From: Thiomargarita sp.
GTDB lineage: Bacteria > Pseudomonadota > Gammaproteobacteria > Beggiatoales > Beggiatoaceae
Length of the DNA stretch: 64,000 nt
Direction of reading: 5' to 3'
Assembly (NCBI GenBank): GCA_020721005.1
Contig: DYNP01000018.1
Span: 1-64,000 of the forward strand
In this document: one piece after another, positions 35,315 through 45,634 of the stretch
Layout of the letters: each line of letters starts with the position of its first letter
Numbering within the stretch: the first letter of the stretch is position 1
Made by a program: the position numbers and the translations under genes
The notes under the pieces: model-generated
Database searches by the model: none
The model's input: the letters and a program-made list of their open reading frames with translations, nothing else
Told to the model about the DNA's origin: nothing

Positions 35315-38300
35315 TTTACCCCACTACCAACTCCTAGAGCCCATCTACCAAAGTGGAAAAGTGACGGTCTATCGAGGACTTCGGAAAACCGATTCCCTAC
35401 CCGTTATCATCAAAGTCCTCAGTTCCCAAATGGCTGATGCAATGCACATTGCCCAACTACAAAGGGAATACAGTCTATTACAAGGTCTGACTTTAAATGG
35501 CGTCATCCAAGTCTATGATTTACAACAATATCAAGGGCTATGGATTCTCATTATGGAGGACATTCAAGGCAAATCGCTCAAAGAAATTCTAGCCCACCGC
35601 AGTCTCAATCTGGCAGAAACTCTTGACATTGGCATCCAATTGGCCACCGCTTTGGAAGAATTACATGCCCTATCCATCATCCATAAAGATCTTAAACCGG
35701 CCAATATCATCGTCAATGAATACACCGGCCAAACTAAATTAACCGACTTTAGCATTGCCAGTGCCGGTCTGAACTTATCCACTCAAGACCGGTTGGCAGG
35801 CACTTTGGCTTACATGTCCCCGGAACAAACTGGGCGCATGAATCGCAGCATTGATTACCGCACCGATTTCTATTCCCTAGGAATAGTTTTCTACGAAATT
35901 CTTACCGGTGCTCCCCCCTTTCAGGAACAATTAAATTCCAACAAAGAAGGCCCAGTTGACACCATCCAACTCATGCACCAACACATTGCCAAAACTCCAA
36001 TTTCCCCAGTAAAAAAGAATCCCCAAGTCCCAAAAATGATCTCACATATTATCATGAAATTATTGGAAAAAATGGCTGATAACCGTTACCAAAGCGCCAC
36101 GGGACTGCGCAAGGACTTAGAACGTTGTCGACACCAATTGCCCGGAGAAATTGAAGAATTCACTTGTGGACAATATGATCTCAAACAACAATTCCAACTT
36201 TCCCAAAAACTGTATGGCCGAGATAAAGAATTAACTCAACTTTTGGAAAAAATCCATTCCCTTTGTCCTGGTCCCTCTCCTCTGATCTGGGTAACTGGAG
36301 AAATGGGCATTGGTAAAACCACTCTAATCAAAGAGTTAAAGAAACCACTGCTCCAAAAAAGGGGTTATTTCATGACCGGTCGCTGTGAACTGTTGGAACA
36401 AACTCACCCTTATGTGCCCTTGCTGCAAGCAATTCAGGACTTGTTGCAACAAATGCTCACTGCCAACCCAAGGCAAATTCAACTCTGGCAATCGACATTG
36501 CAAACAGACTTGGCGGATTATCTGCCCCAATTGATTCCTAACTTTCCGGAACTGGCTCTTTTACTCGAACAAAATGATAACAGCGATCTTAAGGTCGAAA
36601 CGGAAATTACACTGGATGTTCCCTCCATTTTGGCAAGCTCTGGCGTCTTGCCTCATTTGTTGCAAACACTCTTTGGCTTACTCAAAGATCACCAATTGTT
36701 ACTGTTCCTAGACGATCTACATTGGGCAGATCCTTCCACCCTAAAAATTCTCAATAATCTCGTTAACTTGCCCAATCCAAGTTATTCATTACTGATGATT
36801 GTCACCTATCATGACGAAGGGACTGAACCTCATCTTTTACTTAAAGAATTGCAACAATCTGTGGCTGAAATCTATGCTTTGCCTCCCCTCAGTCTCGTCA
36901 ATTTGCACCAATTATTGATCGACAGTTTCCATTGCCAAAGTTCCCGAGCGCTTGGACTGGCTAACCTCATTTTACAAAAAACGGATGGTAACTGCCTATT
37001 TGTTCATGAATTCCTGAAAAAACTCTATCATGACCAACATTTACGTTTTGACCCTCAACAAAACAATTGGATCTGGGATGAACAAGCTATTCAACACTGT
37101 GGTATTACTGACAATGTTGCTCAACTATTGCTCAAACACTTTGAAGAATTACCCTTAGACACCCAACATACTTTGAAACTGGCTGTTTGTTTGGGCAGTC
37201 ATTTTAACCTGCAGACCTTAGTTCAAATCACCCATGTCAGCCTGGAACATTTATTGGCCACTTTGCAGCCGGCCTTGATTTTACAACTGTGTCTGCGAAT
37301 TGCAGAAGATTATCAACATTTGAATCAGCAAACCATTGGAATGGACAATGCCTATTATCAGTTTTCCCACCCTCAATTGCAACAAACTATTTATGCAAAT
37401 CTGTCTTCATTGGAAAGGGAAACGTTTCATTCTCAAATTGCTCAGCACTTTTTACAACAAGATCTCAATTTGGAAGGAAATTTATTTGAAGCAGTCAATC
37501 ATGCCAATCAAGCCCTGGCTCTGTTCAATGCTCAGGAACAACAACATTTAAGCATTCTCAATCTACAAGCTGGACAACTGGCTAAAAAAACGGGGGCCCA
37601 TGAAGTGGCCGCTCATCATTTTAGCCAAGCGTTACTGTTGTTGCCGGCAAACAGTTGGGAACAAAATTATGAATTAACCTTAACTGTGTATAAGGAAAAC
37701 TTAGAATTGGCTTATTTGACTCAACAATTTGCGACTCAATCCCCCAAACTTATCTCAGAAATACAAGATCACAGTCGAGAAGTTATTGATCGGGCTATTA
37801 TTCCAGAATTGCAAATTCTTTATCACATTTCTCAAAACCAATATTCTCGAGCTATTGACGTTGCTTGGACTGGGTTACAAGAATTGGGAATTTCATTGAT
37901 ACCTAAAGGAACTGAATTTGATTTTATGCAAATGGCTCAGTTGCCATTGTTAACTGAACCTCGGATTGCCGCAGGACTCAAATTATTGCTGTCAGTCGGA
38001 GCTGCGATTTATATCAGCGATCCCCAACGATTCCCGATAATTGTTACCACAATGCTAGAACTTTCCAAGCAATATGGCAACAGTCCCATGGCAATTTATG
38101 GCTATATGGGCTATGGATCATTATTGGGCTTGCAAGGAGATATAGACGGCGCTTATCAAGCTGGGGAATTGGGACTGCAATTGATGAGGGAATTAAAGGC
38201 TGACCACTTCAAACCCATGGCCTATTTTGTGTTTAACACTCATATTAGCATTTGGAGACAGCCTTTAAAGAACACCTTGGTCCCCTTAAAACAAGCCATT

Positions 38301-40550
38301 GATTATGGCATAGAATATGGTCAATTTAACTTTGCTGCTTATGCCATCATGTTATACAATGACCATTTACTGGCCACTGGGGAAACCATTGGGCAAACTT
38401 TACTGCATTGTCAACAAGCTCTTAAATTAGCGGAAAAATTGCAACAGCCCTTAGTCAGTCACTATTTAAGCATTGGTCAGCAGGCATTGTTAAATTTACA
38501 GGGAGGGGGGCGAAAAACCGATGTGTTATTTGGAGATTTGGAACAGGAGGAAAATTGGAGGACTCAGTTATTGGCCGCCCGGGATTCCTTGTCAATATTC
38601 AAATTTCATCGTTGTAAATCTTGGTTAAGTTATTTATTTCGAAATTTTAAAGAGGCTTTGCGACAAGGAGAATTGGCTCGATATTATGGGTCTAATGTGG
38701 GGTCCCTACAGATGGTGGAAATGGAGTTTTATTGGGCGTTAAGCCAGTTGGCACAGGATAATCCTCAATTGTCACAATTGAAGGTAACGCTCGGTAAATT
38801 ACAGAAATGGGCTCAGCATGTTCCGGAAAATTATCAAGTCAAATATGATTTGGTATGTGCAGAATTCGCCAGAGTGAAGGGAGAGGTCACCGTGGCTATG
38901 CGATTGTATGAGCAGGCAATTGAACAAGCTTGGCAGCAGGGTTTTTTACAAGAGGCTGCTTTGGCGAACGAGTTGGCTGGAGAATTCTATTTACAATTGG
39001 GACACCCTAAAATTGCCAAAATTTATTTGACTGAAGCTTATATTGCCTATAATAATTGGGGAGCGTTGGCTAAAGGACATGCCTTGCGCCTTCGACATCC
39101 TACTTTGCTGATGTCCCTGGCTGTGGTCAGTCCCACTTCTTTTCAGACTTTAACAGCAACGACGTTGACTATTGATAATAATCCTGATATCAACAGTTTA
39201 ATGAAAGCCACGCAGGCTATTTCCAGCGAAATTGTGTTGGAGCAATTGGTGAATAAATTCATGCACATCGTCCTGGAAAATGTTGGTGCGGAACAGGGTT
39301 GGTTGATCCTAAAAAAGAAAACTTTGACCACTGAGACCACTGCCAATTCAACTGTTGCATCAGAAAGTGTTCAAGATCAACAATTGTTTGCCAAAGCCTT
39401 TGCTACTTTGGAAAAAGTTCAGCTTTTTGAGTCCACTCCTTTGGAACAACTCGCCGACCAATTGTCGAAAAGCATCATTCATTATGTTGCTCGCACCAAT
39501 GCCCCTTTAGTGCTCCATGATGCTCAAAAAAATCATTTGTTCAGCCATGATCCTTATATTATCCAACAACAACCGAAATCTATATTGGGTTTTCCAATTG
39601 GCAAGAAAAATCAATTGATTGGTGTGTTGTATTTGGAAAATAATTTGTTGAGCCATGCTTTTTCCAACGATCGGTTAACTTTATTGAAATTGTTGTCTAC
39701 TCAAATTGCAGTCTCTTTGGAAAATTCATTATTGTACACAGAGAAAGAGCAGGCTCATTTTCAGGCGGAACAGGCTCGACGCACTGCAGAGTTGGCGAGT
39801 CGCACGGCTGAAGCGGCCAATCGAGCCAAAAGTTTATTTTTGGCGAACATGAGCCATGAGTTGCGCACTCCACTCAATGCTATTCTTGGTTATTGTGATA
39901 TGTTACAAGAGGTGGCAATTGAGGAAGAATATCATTCCCTATTGCCTGATTTGGAGAAAATTCAAGTTGCTGGCAAACAGTTGTTGGCTATTATCAGCGA
40001 TATTTTGGATATTTCTAAAATCGAAGCCGATCGTCTTCAGTTAATCCTCAGTGAATTCAGCATTGCGGAATTGGTTGATGAGGTCACTAGCATCATTGGA
40101 CCTTTGATCAAATTGGCAGATAATCATTTGGTTTTGGATATATCGCCTTTCTTGGAATCTCTGTATGCAGATCGACCTAAGGTGACGCAAATTTTGCTTA
40201 ACTTATTGAATAACGCGACTAAATTTACCCAACATGGTAGCATCACTTTGAGAATTTTTCAGAAAATTGGGCGAGCAGATAAGGGAATGACTGATACTGT
40301 GATATTTCAGGTGATTGATACCGGTATTGGAATTCCGCCTGAGAAGATGAATGATATTTTCAAACCTTTTGTGCAAGTGGATAATTCGAGCACCCGGCGT
40401 TATGGTGGGACTGGATTGGGGTTAACCATCAGTGAGCAATTTTGCAAAATTATGGGGGGCAATTTGACTTTAACTTCGGAATTGGGCAGGGGTTCGATTT
40501 TCTCAGTACAACTACCTAGAGTAGTGAATTCTGTTAATAAGGTGTTGTGA
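35307..40550 (+). CDS. Ser/Thr kinase - AAA ATPase - GAF - histidine kinase hybrid
   Basis: 1747 residues in one chain. Residues about 1-275: eukaryote-like Ser/Thr kinase with the Lys in VIIKVLSS, catalytic loop [10 protein letters not shown] and a DFS instead of DFG. About 300-590: ATPase related to MalT/guanylate-cyclase-type regulators, Walker [10 protein letters not shown] (about 329-337) and Walker [12 protein letters not shown]. About 600-1270: TPR-like helical repeats. About 1290-1460: GAF domain ([18 protein letters not shown]). C-terminal HisKA with H1517 ([15 protein letters not shown]) and HATPase ([27 protein letters not shown]). This 'trifunctional' layout is known from cyanobacteria and Beggiatoa-like bacteria. 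Co-transcribed with the preceding Cache kinase and the following OmpA protein. Confidence 0.93.
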   Translation: MFSLPHYQLLEPIYQSGKVTVYRGLRKTDSLPVIIKVLSSQMADAMHIAQLQREYSLLQGLTLNGVIQVYDLQQYQGLWILIMEDIQGKSLKEILAHRSLNLAETLDIGIQLATALEELHALSIIHKDLKPANIIVNEYTGQTKLTDFSIASAGLNLSTQDRLAGTLAYMSPEQTGRMNRSIDYRTDFYSLGIVFYEILTGAPPFQEQLNSNKEGPVDTIQLMHQHIAKTPISPVKKNPQVPKMISHIIMKLLEKMADNRYQSATGLRKDLERCRHQLPGEIEEFTCGQYDLKQQFQLSQKLYGRDKELTQLLEKIHSLCPGPSPLIWVTGEMGIGKTTLIKELKKPLLQKRGYFMTGRCELLEQTHPYVPLLQAIQDLLQQMLTANPRQIQLWQSTLQTDLADYLPQLIPNFPELALLLEQNDNSDLKVETEITLDVPSILASSGVLPHLLQTLFGLLKDHQLLLFLDDLHWADPSTLKILNNLVNLPNPSYSLLMIVTYHDEGTEPHLLLKELQQSVAEIYALPPLSLVNLHQLLIDSFHCQSSRALGLANLILQKTDGNCLFVHEFLKKLYHDQHLRFDPQQNNWIWDEQAIQHCGITDNVAQLLLKHFEELPLDTQHTLKLAVCLGSHFNLQTLVQITHVSLEHLLATLQPALILQLCLRIAEDYQHLNQQTIGMDNAYYQFSHPQLQQTIYANLSSLERETFHSQIAQHFLQQDLNLEGNLFEAVNHANQALALFNAQEQQHLSILNLQAGQLAKKTGAHEVAAHHFSQALLLLPANSWEQNYELTLTVYKENLELAYLTQQFATQSPKLISEIQDHSREVIDRAIIPELQILYHISQNQYSRAIDVAWTGLQELGISLIPKGTEFDFMQMAQLPLLTEPRIAAGLKLLLSVGAAIYISDPQRFPIIVTTMLELSKQYGNSPMAIYGYMGYGSLLGLQGDIDGAYQAGELGLQLMRELKADHFKPMAYFVFNTHISIWRQPLKNTLVPLKQAIDYGIEYGQFNFAAYAIMLYNDHLLATGETIGQTLLHCQQALKLAEKLQQPLVSHYLSIGQQALLNLQGGGRKTDVLFGDLEQEENWRTQLLAARDSLSIFKFHRCKSWLSYLFRNFKEALRQGELARYYGSNVGSLQMVEMEFYWALSQLAQDNPQLSQLKVTLGKLQKWAQHVPENYQVKYDLVCAEFARVKGEVTVAMRLYEQAIEQAWQQGFLQEAALANELAGEFYLQLGHPKIAKIYLTEAYIAYNNWGALAKGHALRLRHPTLLMSLAVVSPTSFQTLTATTLTIDNNPDINSLMKATQAISSEIVLEQLVNKFMHIVLENVGAEQGWLILKKKTLTTETTANSTVASESVQDQQLFAKAFATLEKVQLFESTPLEQLADQLSKSIIHYVARTNAPLVLHDAQKNHLFSHDPYIIQQQPKSILGFPIGKKNQLIGVLYLENNLLSHAFSNDRLTLLKLLSTQIAVSLENSLLYTEKEQAHFQAEQARRTAELASRTAEAANRAKSLFLANMSHELRTPLNAILGYCDMLQEVAIEEEYHSLLPDLEKIQVAGKQLLAIISDILDISKIEADRLQLILSEFSIAELVDEVTSIIGPLIKLADNHLVLDISPFLESLYADRPKVTQILLNLLNNATKFTQHGSITLRIFQKIGRADKGMTDTVIFQVIDTGIGIPPEKMNDIFKPFVQVDNSSTRRYGGTGLGLTISEQFCKIMGGNLTLTSELGRGSIFSVQLPRVVNSVNKVL

Positions 40551-40556
40551 GAATTT

Positions 40557-43500
40557 ATGTCTGTCCTGATTGTTCCGGATAAAAGTCAATTAAATCAATT
40601 GGAAGAACGTCTTTCCTTGTTGGAGGAAAAGGTAGGGGATGTACGTTCCCATTGCTTAATTTTAGAGGAGAATTTGCTCGAATTGGCGGAATGTGCGGGC
40701 AGTTCAAGTACTCTAATTGAGACCATTGAGCATAAGATACATCATATTCTTGAGCAAACTCCCCAGTCTCTTACTAAGTCGATTTTACCCGGTATTGCTC
40801 CATTTTTGCGCAAGGTGTTGGCGAAAACTGAGCAAAATTTCGCAGCTGATTTACAGAGTTATCAGGCTCGTCTTGTCTATCTTGAACAGTATTTGGATAA
40901 CCTTGATCAAGGTTTAGTGCAGCAGCATCAACAGCTTGAGCAGTTTAATGCGGGGTTGGTGAATTTGGAACAACAGTTGAGCGCCATTCAGGTTTCAGTT
41001 CCCAATCGGCAGGTGCCTCATGCTGTTGAGAGTTATTTGGAGAATTTAGAGAGTGCGGTGGTTCAGCAGCAGGTCCATCTTCAAGAAGTTGGGGAACAGG
41101 TGGTGCAGTTGAGAAAGGGAATGTTAGTTCTGCAACAGAATTGGCAGGTTCAGGAGGAGCAATGGGAATCCTTGCAACAGCAGTGTCATGGTTGGGTTGT
41201 GACTTTGAACAGTCAAAGTAATGAGCTTGAGAGTTTGGGTCATCGTTACAGTCAATTGGAGCAGCAGTTCCAACATGGGCAGGGGGATTTTCGAAGTGCA
41301 TTGTCAAAGTTGGAGAGGATTCAGGTTCAACAGCAAGATCGATTGACTCAGTTAATCAATGAGGGGGTGAAACGGCAGTTAAAGACGGTCCAAGATGGTT
41401 TAGAGGTTCAGCAGTTTTCATTGCAACATCTTGAAAAGTTTGTAGAAAATTTGGATCGGGCGATGGTTGAGCAGGTTCAGGAACTTGAGCAGTTGAAACA
41501 GTTGCCCACTTATCTTAAAGTGTTGGAGACCAGTGTGCAGTCGGGTCGGCAGCATCAGGTAGAGTTGGAGAGTTATCTTGATAATTTGGAGAAGGCGCAT
41601 TTGGCTCAGCATGTGCGTTTAAATGAGGTGGATGAGCGGTTATTGGTGCATCAAACGGGTTTAAAGTCTATTGTTGAGCAGTTACAGGGGCAACGGGTTG
41701 AGTTGGAGAATACAGGGACCGCGGTGCATCAGTTGGAAAAGGTGAGTTTTGAACAGCATCTGCGTTTGGAAGAGGTGGTTGATCAGGTGCATTTGTTCCC
41801 AGAGCAGTTGCTGCCATTGCAGAATGCTTTGCAGGCTCAAAATCGTCAGTTTCAGGAAATCGATCAGTATTTGGATAATTTGGAGAAGGCACATGTCAGT
41901 CAGCATTTGCAATTGAATGGTTTGAATCAGCAGGTGGAGACTGTGGGGAATGTGCAGGCTCAACAACGTAAACAGTTGCAGGATGCTCACAGTATTTTGG
42001 AGGAGCAACAGAGTCATTTACAACAGATGGTTGAGCATGTGACCCAAGTGGAGACAACTACGCTTCGAGAAGTGGTTGAGCAGAGTCGACGTTTGGAGTT
42101 TCGTTTGAATGATCCTCAACAACGGGCTTTGGATATTGCGGATATTTTGCCGGATGCCATTCGTCGTTCTACTCAACAAATGACTGCTGAAATCGCTTCT
42201 CAAGTGAATTTGTCTCAGGGAGATGGGGCTTCTGGGGATGAAGTGTTAGCGGAATCGATGCAGCGGCCGGTGGAGATCTGTATTCAACAGGCGATTAGAA
42301 AGGATGTGAGACCGTTTGCCGATGCTTTGTTTCCTTTGATTGGACCGACGATTCGTCGTTCTGTGGCGGAGTTATTCAAAGATTTGTTGCAGAGAATCAA
42401 TGGCATTTTGGGGCAGAGTTTATTATCTCAACAGGGTATTTCTTGGCGTTTACAGGCTTGGCGCACGGGACAGTCGTTTGGGGAGATTGTGTTGAGCAAT
42501 ACGTTGCAGTATCGGGTGGAGCAGGCGTTTTTGATCCACAGGGAGACGGGATTGTTGATTTTGCATGCGCATTTGGAAGAGATAGAATTGGGGGACAGTG
42601 ATGCGATTTCTGCAATGTTTACGGCAATTCAAGATTTTATTCGGGATTCTTTTTCTGCGGATAAGGGAGAGGAGTTGGAGAGTGTGGAAGTGGGGCAGTA
42701 TACGGTGTGGGTGGAACGGGGACCGTATGCAGTTTTGGCCTGTGTGATTCGGGGAGAGTCACCGCGGAGCTTGCGGACTTTGATGCGAGAGCAGTTGGAG
42801 ACTTTGCATTCCCAGTACGGTTTGTTGTTGGAGCAATTTAATGGGGATAACAGTAAGTTGAAATATTGTCAGTCGTTGATAGAGGAGACTTTGCGCAGTG
42901 AGTTGAAAGAGGAGGCTAAACCGCAGTGGATGACGCCTCAGTTGGCGGTTATTTTAATTTTGTTTTCAGTAGGAATATTGGGGTGGGGGTATTTGTACTA
43001 TGATGAGCACCGTCGGTTGAATGGGTATTTGGATACGTTGAGGGAGAGTGCAGGAATTATCATTACTGAAATTAAGGAAGAGCAAGGGCGATGGGTGGTT
43101 TATGGGTTGCGCGACCCTTTGGCGGAAGACCCCTTGCAGTTGGCATTGCATTTTGAGTTAAGTCCGGAGGATTTGGTGTTTAAGGGTAAGCCTTATCAGG
43201 ATTTGGCGCCGCAGTTTGTGGAGCATCGATTGCGGAGTTGGTTGAAACCGCCTTCCAGTGTGGAATTGACTTTACAGGATCAGGTGTTGTACTTGAAGGG
43301 CCATGCCGATCAAGGTTGGATTGATCGTTTGAACAGCAGCTTGGGCTTGATTGCAGGATTTACGGGCATTGATACTCATCAATTGGTGAATACGGAGGCA
43401 CAGTTTCAGGAGTATATTAAGGCGTTGAGTGAGACGCCGGGTATTTTGGTAGTCTCCAGTGGAGTCAATGAGCAGGGCTTGTTTGTGACTGGGATGCGCG

Positions 43501-44360
43501 ATCCATTGGCTGCTGACCCGGAAGTATTGGCGCTGGAAATGCGTATTGAGAATGTGATCAGCAATTGGCGACCTTATCAGGATTTGGCACCGCAGTTTGT
43601 GTTGCGCAGGGCGGCACAATTTTTAGCACCTCCAAGTACAGTGAGTTTGGAATTGAAGGAAGAAGTTTTGCAGGTGAGAGGTTATGCTTCCCGAACTTGG
43701 ATAGACAGTACGTTGAATAATGCGCGGACGTTGGCGGGAGTTCATGAAGTAGATGTTCAGAATTTAGTGGAAACGGATGAGTTTTTATTGGCCAGTGGGC
43801 AGGGTTATTTGTTGCCTGCTCATAATTTGAGTATTACTGTGCAGGAGGGGGAGATGATTTTGTCAGGTCATTTGGACAGTGCGACTTATAAGAGGGTGCA
43901 GGAGCAAATTCCGTTGTTAAAGAAGAATTTTCAGGAGTTGAAGAGGATCAGGCGGGTGGGATTGGTTGATGTGGAGCAGGAACTTATTCAGTTGGCTGCG
44001 CAAATTGAGGGAGTGAAAATCTACTTTTTTGAGGATATTGGCTTGGTTGCCAATCAGGAGATTCGGTTGAAAGGGGTAGGGCAGGCGTTTAAACAAGTAT
44101 TGGAATTTGGCGCAGAGATTAAGAAAAAGGTTTATTTGCGGATTGTTGGGAATACGGATGGGATAGGTACAGAATTTTTTAATGAGCAGTTAAGTCAACG
44201 GCGGGCTACGCTTATTTTTGATTGGTTGTTGGCAGAAGGAATTCCAAAGGAGCACCTGGGAGTTGGTACGCCAGATAAGATATTGTTTGGTGAAAGCCAG
44301 CCGAATCCTGAGTATAGGAATGTGAATTTTCAAGTGCTACTTTTGGGGGAGAAAGAATAG
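40557..44360 (+). CDS. Giant coiled-coil protein with TM segment, duplicated domain and OmpA-like C-terminus
   Basis: 1267 residues. About 1-510: coiled coil with at least five repeats of a YLDNLEKAHLAQH-type unit (for example LEQYLDNLDQGLVQQH, ESYLENLESAVVQQQ, ESYLDNLEKAHLAQH). About 560-780: a globular cytoplasmic domain (ISWRLQAWRTGQSFGEIVL). TM helix about 793-815 (LAVILILFSVGILGWGYLYY). Then two copies of a ~150-residue module, each with RDPLA...DP, YQDLAPQFV, PPS.V.L and a WID motif, followed by an OmpA-like peptidoglycan-binding domain (about 1150-1267; VGNTDGIGTEFFNEQLSQRR). It could link cytoplasmic kinases to the cell wall. Starts seven bases after the kinase hybrid; same operon. 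Confidence 0.85.
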   Translation: MSVLIVPDKSQLNQLEERLSLLEEKVGDVRSHCLILEENLLELAECAGSSSTLIETIEHKIHHILEQTPQSLTKSILPGIAPFLRKVLAKTEQNFAADLQSYQARLVYLEQYLDNLDQGLVQQHQQLEQFNAGLVNLEQQLSAIQVSVPNRQVPHAVESYLENLESAVVQQQVHLQEVGEQVVQLRKGMLVLQQNWQVQEEQWESLQQQCHGWVVTLNSQSNELESLGHRYSQLEQQFQHGQGDFRSALSKLERIQVQQQDRLTQLINEGVKRQLKTVQDGLEVQQFSLQHLEKFVENLDRAMVEQVQELEQLKQLPTYLKVLETSVQSGRQHQVELESYLDNLEKAHLAQHVRLNEVDERLLVHQTGLKSIVEQLQGQRVELENTGTAVHQLEKVSFEQHLRLEEVVDQVHLFPEQLLPLQNALQAQNRQFQEIDQYLDNLEKAHVSQHLQLNGLNQQVETVGNVQAQQRKQLQDAHSILEEQQSHLQQMVEHVTQVETTTLREVVEQSRRLEFRLNDPQQRALDIADILPDAIRRSTQQMTAEIASQVNLSQGDGASGDEVLAESMQRPVEICIQQAIRKDVRPFADALFPLIGPTIRRSVAELFKDLLQRINGILGQSLLSQQGISWRLQAWRTGQSFGEIVLSNTLQYRVEQAFLIHRETGLLILHAHLEEIELGDSDAISAMFTAIQDFIRDSFSADKGEELESVEVGQYTVWVERGPYAVLACVIRGESPRSLRTLMREQLETLHSQYGLLLEQFNGDNSKLKYCQSLIEETLRSELKEEAKPQWMTPQLAVILILFSVGILGWGYLYYDEHRRLNGYLDTLRESAGIIITEIKEEQGRWVVYGLRDPLAEDPLQLALHFELSPEDLVFKGKPYQDLAPQFVEHRLRSWLKPPSSVELTLQDQVLYLKGHADQGWIDRLNSSLGLIAGFTGIDTHQLVNTEAQFQEYIKALSETPGILVVSSGVNEQGLFVTGMRDPLAADPEVLALEMRIENVISNWRPYQDLAPQFVLRRAAQFLAPPSTVSLELKEEVLQVRGYASRTWIDSTLNNARTLAGVHEVDVQNLVETDEFLLASGQGYLLPAHNLSITVQEGEMILSGHLDSATYKRVQEQIPLLKKNFQELKRIRRVGLVDVEQELIQLAAQIEGVKIYFFEDIGLVANQEIRLKGVGQAFKQVLEFGAEIKKKVYLRIVGNTDGIGTEFFNEQLSQRRATLIFDWLLAEGIPKEHLGVGTPDKILFGESQPNPEYRNVNFQVLLLGEKE

Positions 44361-44369
44361 TGTGCAAAG

Positions 44370-44500
44370 GGAATCAAACAAATTCTTCTCTTTGGTAAGG
44401 AAGCCAAACAAATTCCCCCTCTTTTTCAAGGAGGGGTTAGGGGTGGTTAACTTCCAAGTTGTGAACCACTCCTTCCTCTTCCTTGCCAAGGAAGGGTGTA
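44370..44500. repeat. Dispersed repeat R6 (copy 1)
   Basis: GGAAGCCAAACAAATTCCCC, CAAGGAGGGGTTAGGGGTGG and TTAACTTCCAAGTTG match the reverse complement of 50510-50572. Palindromic CCTTCCT/AGGAAGG segments follow. No gene is credible between 44361 and 44676. Confidence 0.7.
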
Positions 44501-44520
44501 ATTCAATAGCCGATCAGTGT

Positions 44521-44667
44521 TTGGAGTGGAGGCTTCAACCGGTCAGTGTTTGGAGTGGAGGCTTTAGCCGGTCTGCGGTTGGCCCTTGTAATTTGTGTAT
44601 GTGGGGTGATGCCTACGGCTGACCGGCTAAAGCCTCCACTCCAGCGTACATTCTAGAGCCTCCACTG
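44521..44667. repeat. Composite palindromic repeat R1 (copy D)
   Basis: Two left arms (44521 and 44550), core GTAATTTGTGTATGTGGGGT and right arm GACCGGCTAAAGCCTCCACT (44621-44640), then a degenerate arm. The outer TA-flanked arms are not evident, so this is an inner part only. Confidence 0.85.
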
Positions 44668-44676
44668 GGGTGAGGT

Positions 44677-45207
44677 TTAGTCATCCCAACGCCCATATCC
44701 GGCAATTTCTATACTGTCTTCCTCATAATTCCCAAAACTTGCTTTGGTGTGGCATTTGTCACAGTGGCTGAAAGATTTGACTTGTGGATTGTCAGTGACC
44801 AGTCTTGCAGGTATTTCATCATGTTCCTTTTTAAAGTAAGGAAGCTCAGTGATGCGGATAATCAGTTGGTTTTCAGTGGATTTTAGAAGCTTTGTGGCGA
44901 GTTTTTGGGAACTGTGTTCAGCTGAGTGTACCAATAGGTAGGCAGTGAGGTTGCGAACGGTTTCTTCTTCCAATTCAGCATTATCCCCAAAATGATTATC
45001 TAGGGTGGTCATGATTCTCTGCCAGGCGGCTTGGGGTAGAAATAGGGGTTGGTAAGCCAGGTGGCAGTCACCACATTCATTGAGGTATAATGGATAGTTA
45101 ACTGAGGGGATAAGTGAGTTATCATCTGCAAACAAGGGGGTAAAAAACAGCAAGGTGAATAAGGCGATTGGAATTCGTAAATAGAGTTTGTTGGTGAGTG
45201 TATCCAT
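44677..45207 (-). CDS. Diheme cytochrome c (DHC)
   Basis: Periplasmic diheme cytochrome of the DHC family, thought to pass electrons to the SHP oxygen/NO-binding cytochrome. 176 residues: a signal peptide (about 1-27), the first heme site CGDCH (45-49) with LAYQPLFLPQAAWQRIM after it, a helical middle (LDNHFGDNAELEEETVRNL), and the second heme site CDKCH (149-153). Last gene of a three-gene operon, 16 bases after the SHP gene. The C-terminal domain of the first gene in the operon is a second DHC. Confidence 0.9.
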   Translation of the reverse strand: MDTLTNKLYLRIPIALFTLLFFTPLFADDNSLIPSVNYPLYLNECGDCHLAYQPLFLPQAAWQRIMTTLDNHFGDNAELEEETVRNLTAYLLVHSAEHSSQKLATKLLKSTENQLIIRITELPYFKKEHDEIPARLVTDNPQVKSFSHCDKCHTKASFGNYEEDSIEIAGYGRWDD

Positions 45208-45223
45208 AATACGTTTTTTGAGG

Positions 45224-45625
45224 TTATTGGGTTTGGATGAATGTTAAAAGATTCCCTTTTTCTTGGGCAGTGCATTCACGTCCCAGGGTCCATTTGCAAT
45301 TTCGTTTCAGCCATTTGTTAATTTCTTTGATGTCCAATAGGCGTTGCCGGTTAATTGAGGGAGCCAGAGGTTCGATAATCTTGCCAGTTTCAGCATGTTG
45401 GCCTTGGGCTCGTAAATCAGGGGTGTGACAATCCGCACATTGGCGAATTTCTCCGGTGCCGGCAAGTTTAAATTCTTGAAAGTATAGATTTTTTCCAAGG
45501 TCAGCGGAGAATTCTTGAATACCTTTTTGGCGGTATTGGGTAAACAGTTCCTCAACTGCAGGAGTAGCTTGAATGAAAGGGGAGAGGGTTAAAGTGAGTA
45601 GGAAGGTTATTGGCGCCAATTTCAT
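45224..45625 (-). CDS. SHP-type monoheme cytochrome c (DUF1924)
   Basis: Homologue of the Rhodobacter sphaeroides heme protein SHP, a high-spin c-type cytochrome that binds O2 and NO and whose sixth ligand is an Asn displaced by gas. 133 residues: signal peptide (about 1-20), heme site CADCH (63-67), proline-rich loop, and a C-terminal LKRNCKWTLGREC segment where N109 is the candidate Asn ligand and C110/C118 could form a disulfide. Neighbouring DHC and cytochrome b genes are the known genomic company of SHP. Confidence 0.88.
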   Translation of the reverse strand: MKLAPITFLLTLTLSPFIQATPAVEELFTQYRQKGIQEFSADLGKNLYFQEFKLAGTGEIRQCADCHTPDLRAQGQHAETGKIIEPLAPSINRQRLLDIKEINKWLKRNCKWTLGRECTAQEKGNLLTFIQTQ

Positions 45626-45634
45626 GGGGTCCTC

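Noticed and set aside
44362-44622. Plus-strand frame after the OmpA protein
   Set aside because: Made entirely of repeats R6 and R1.
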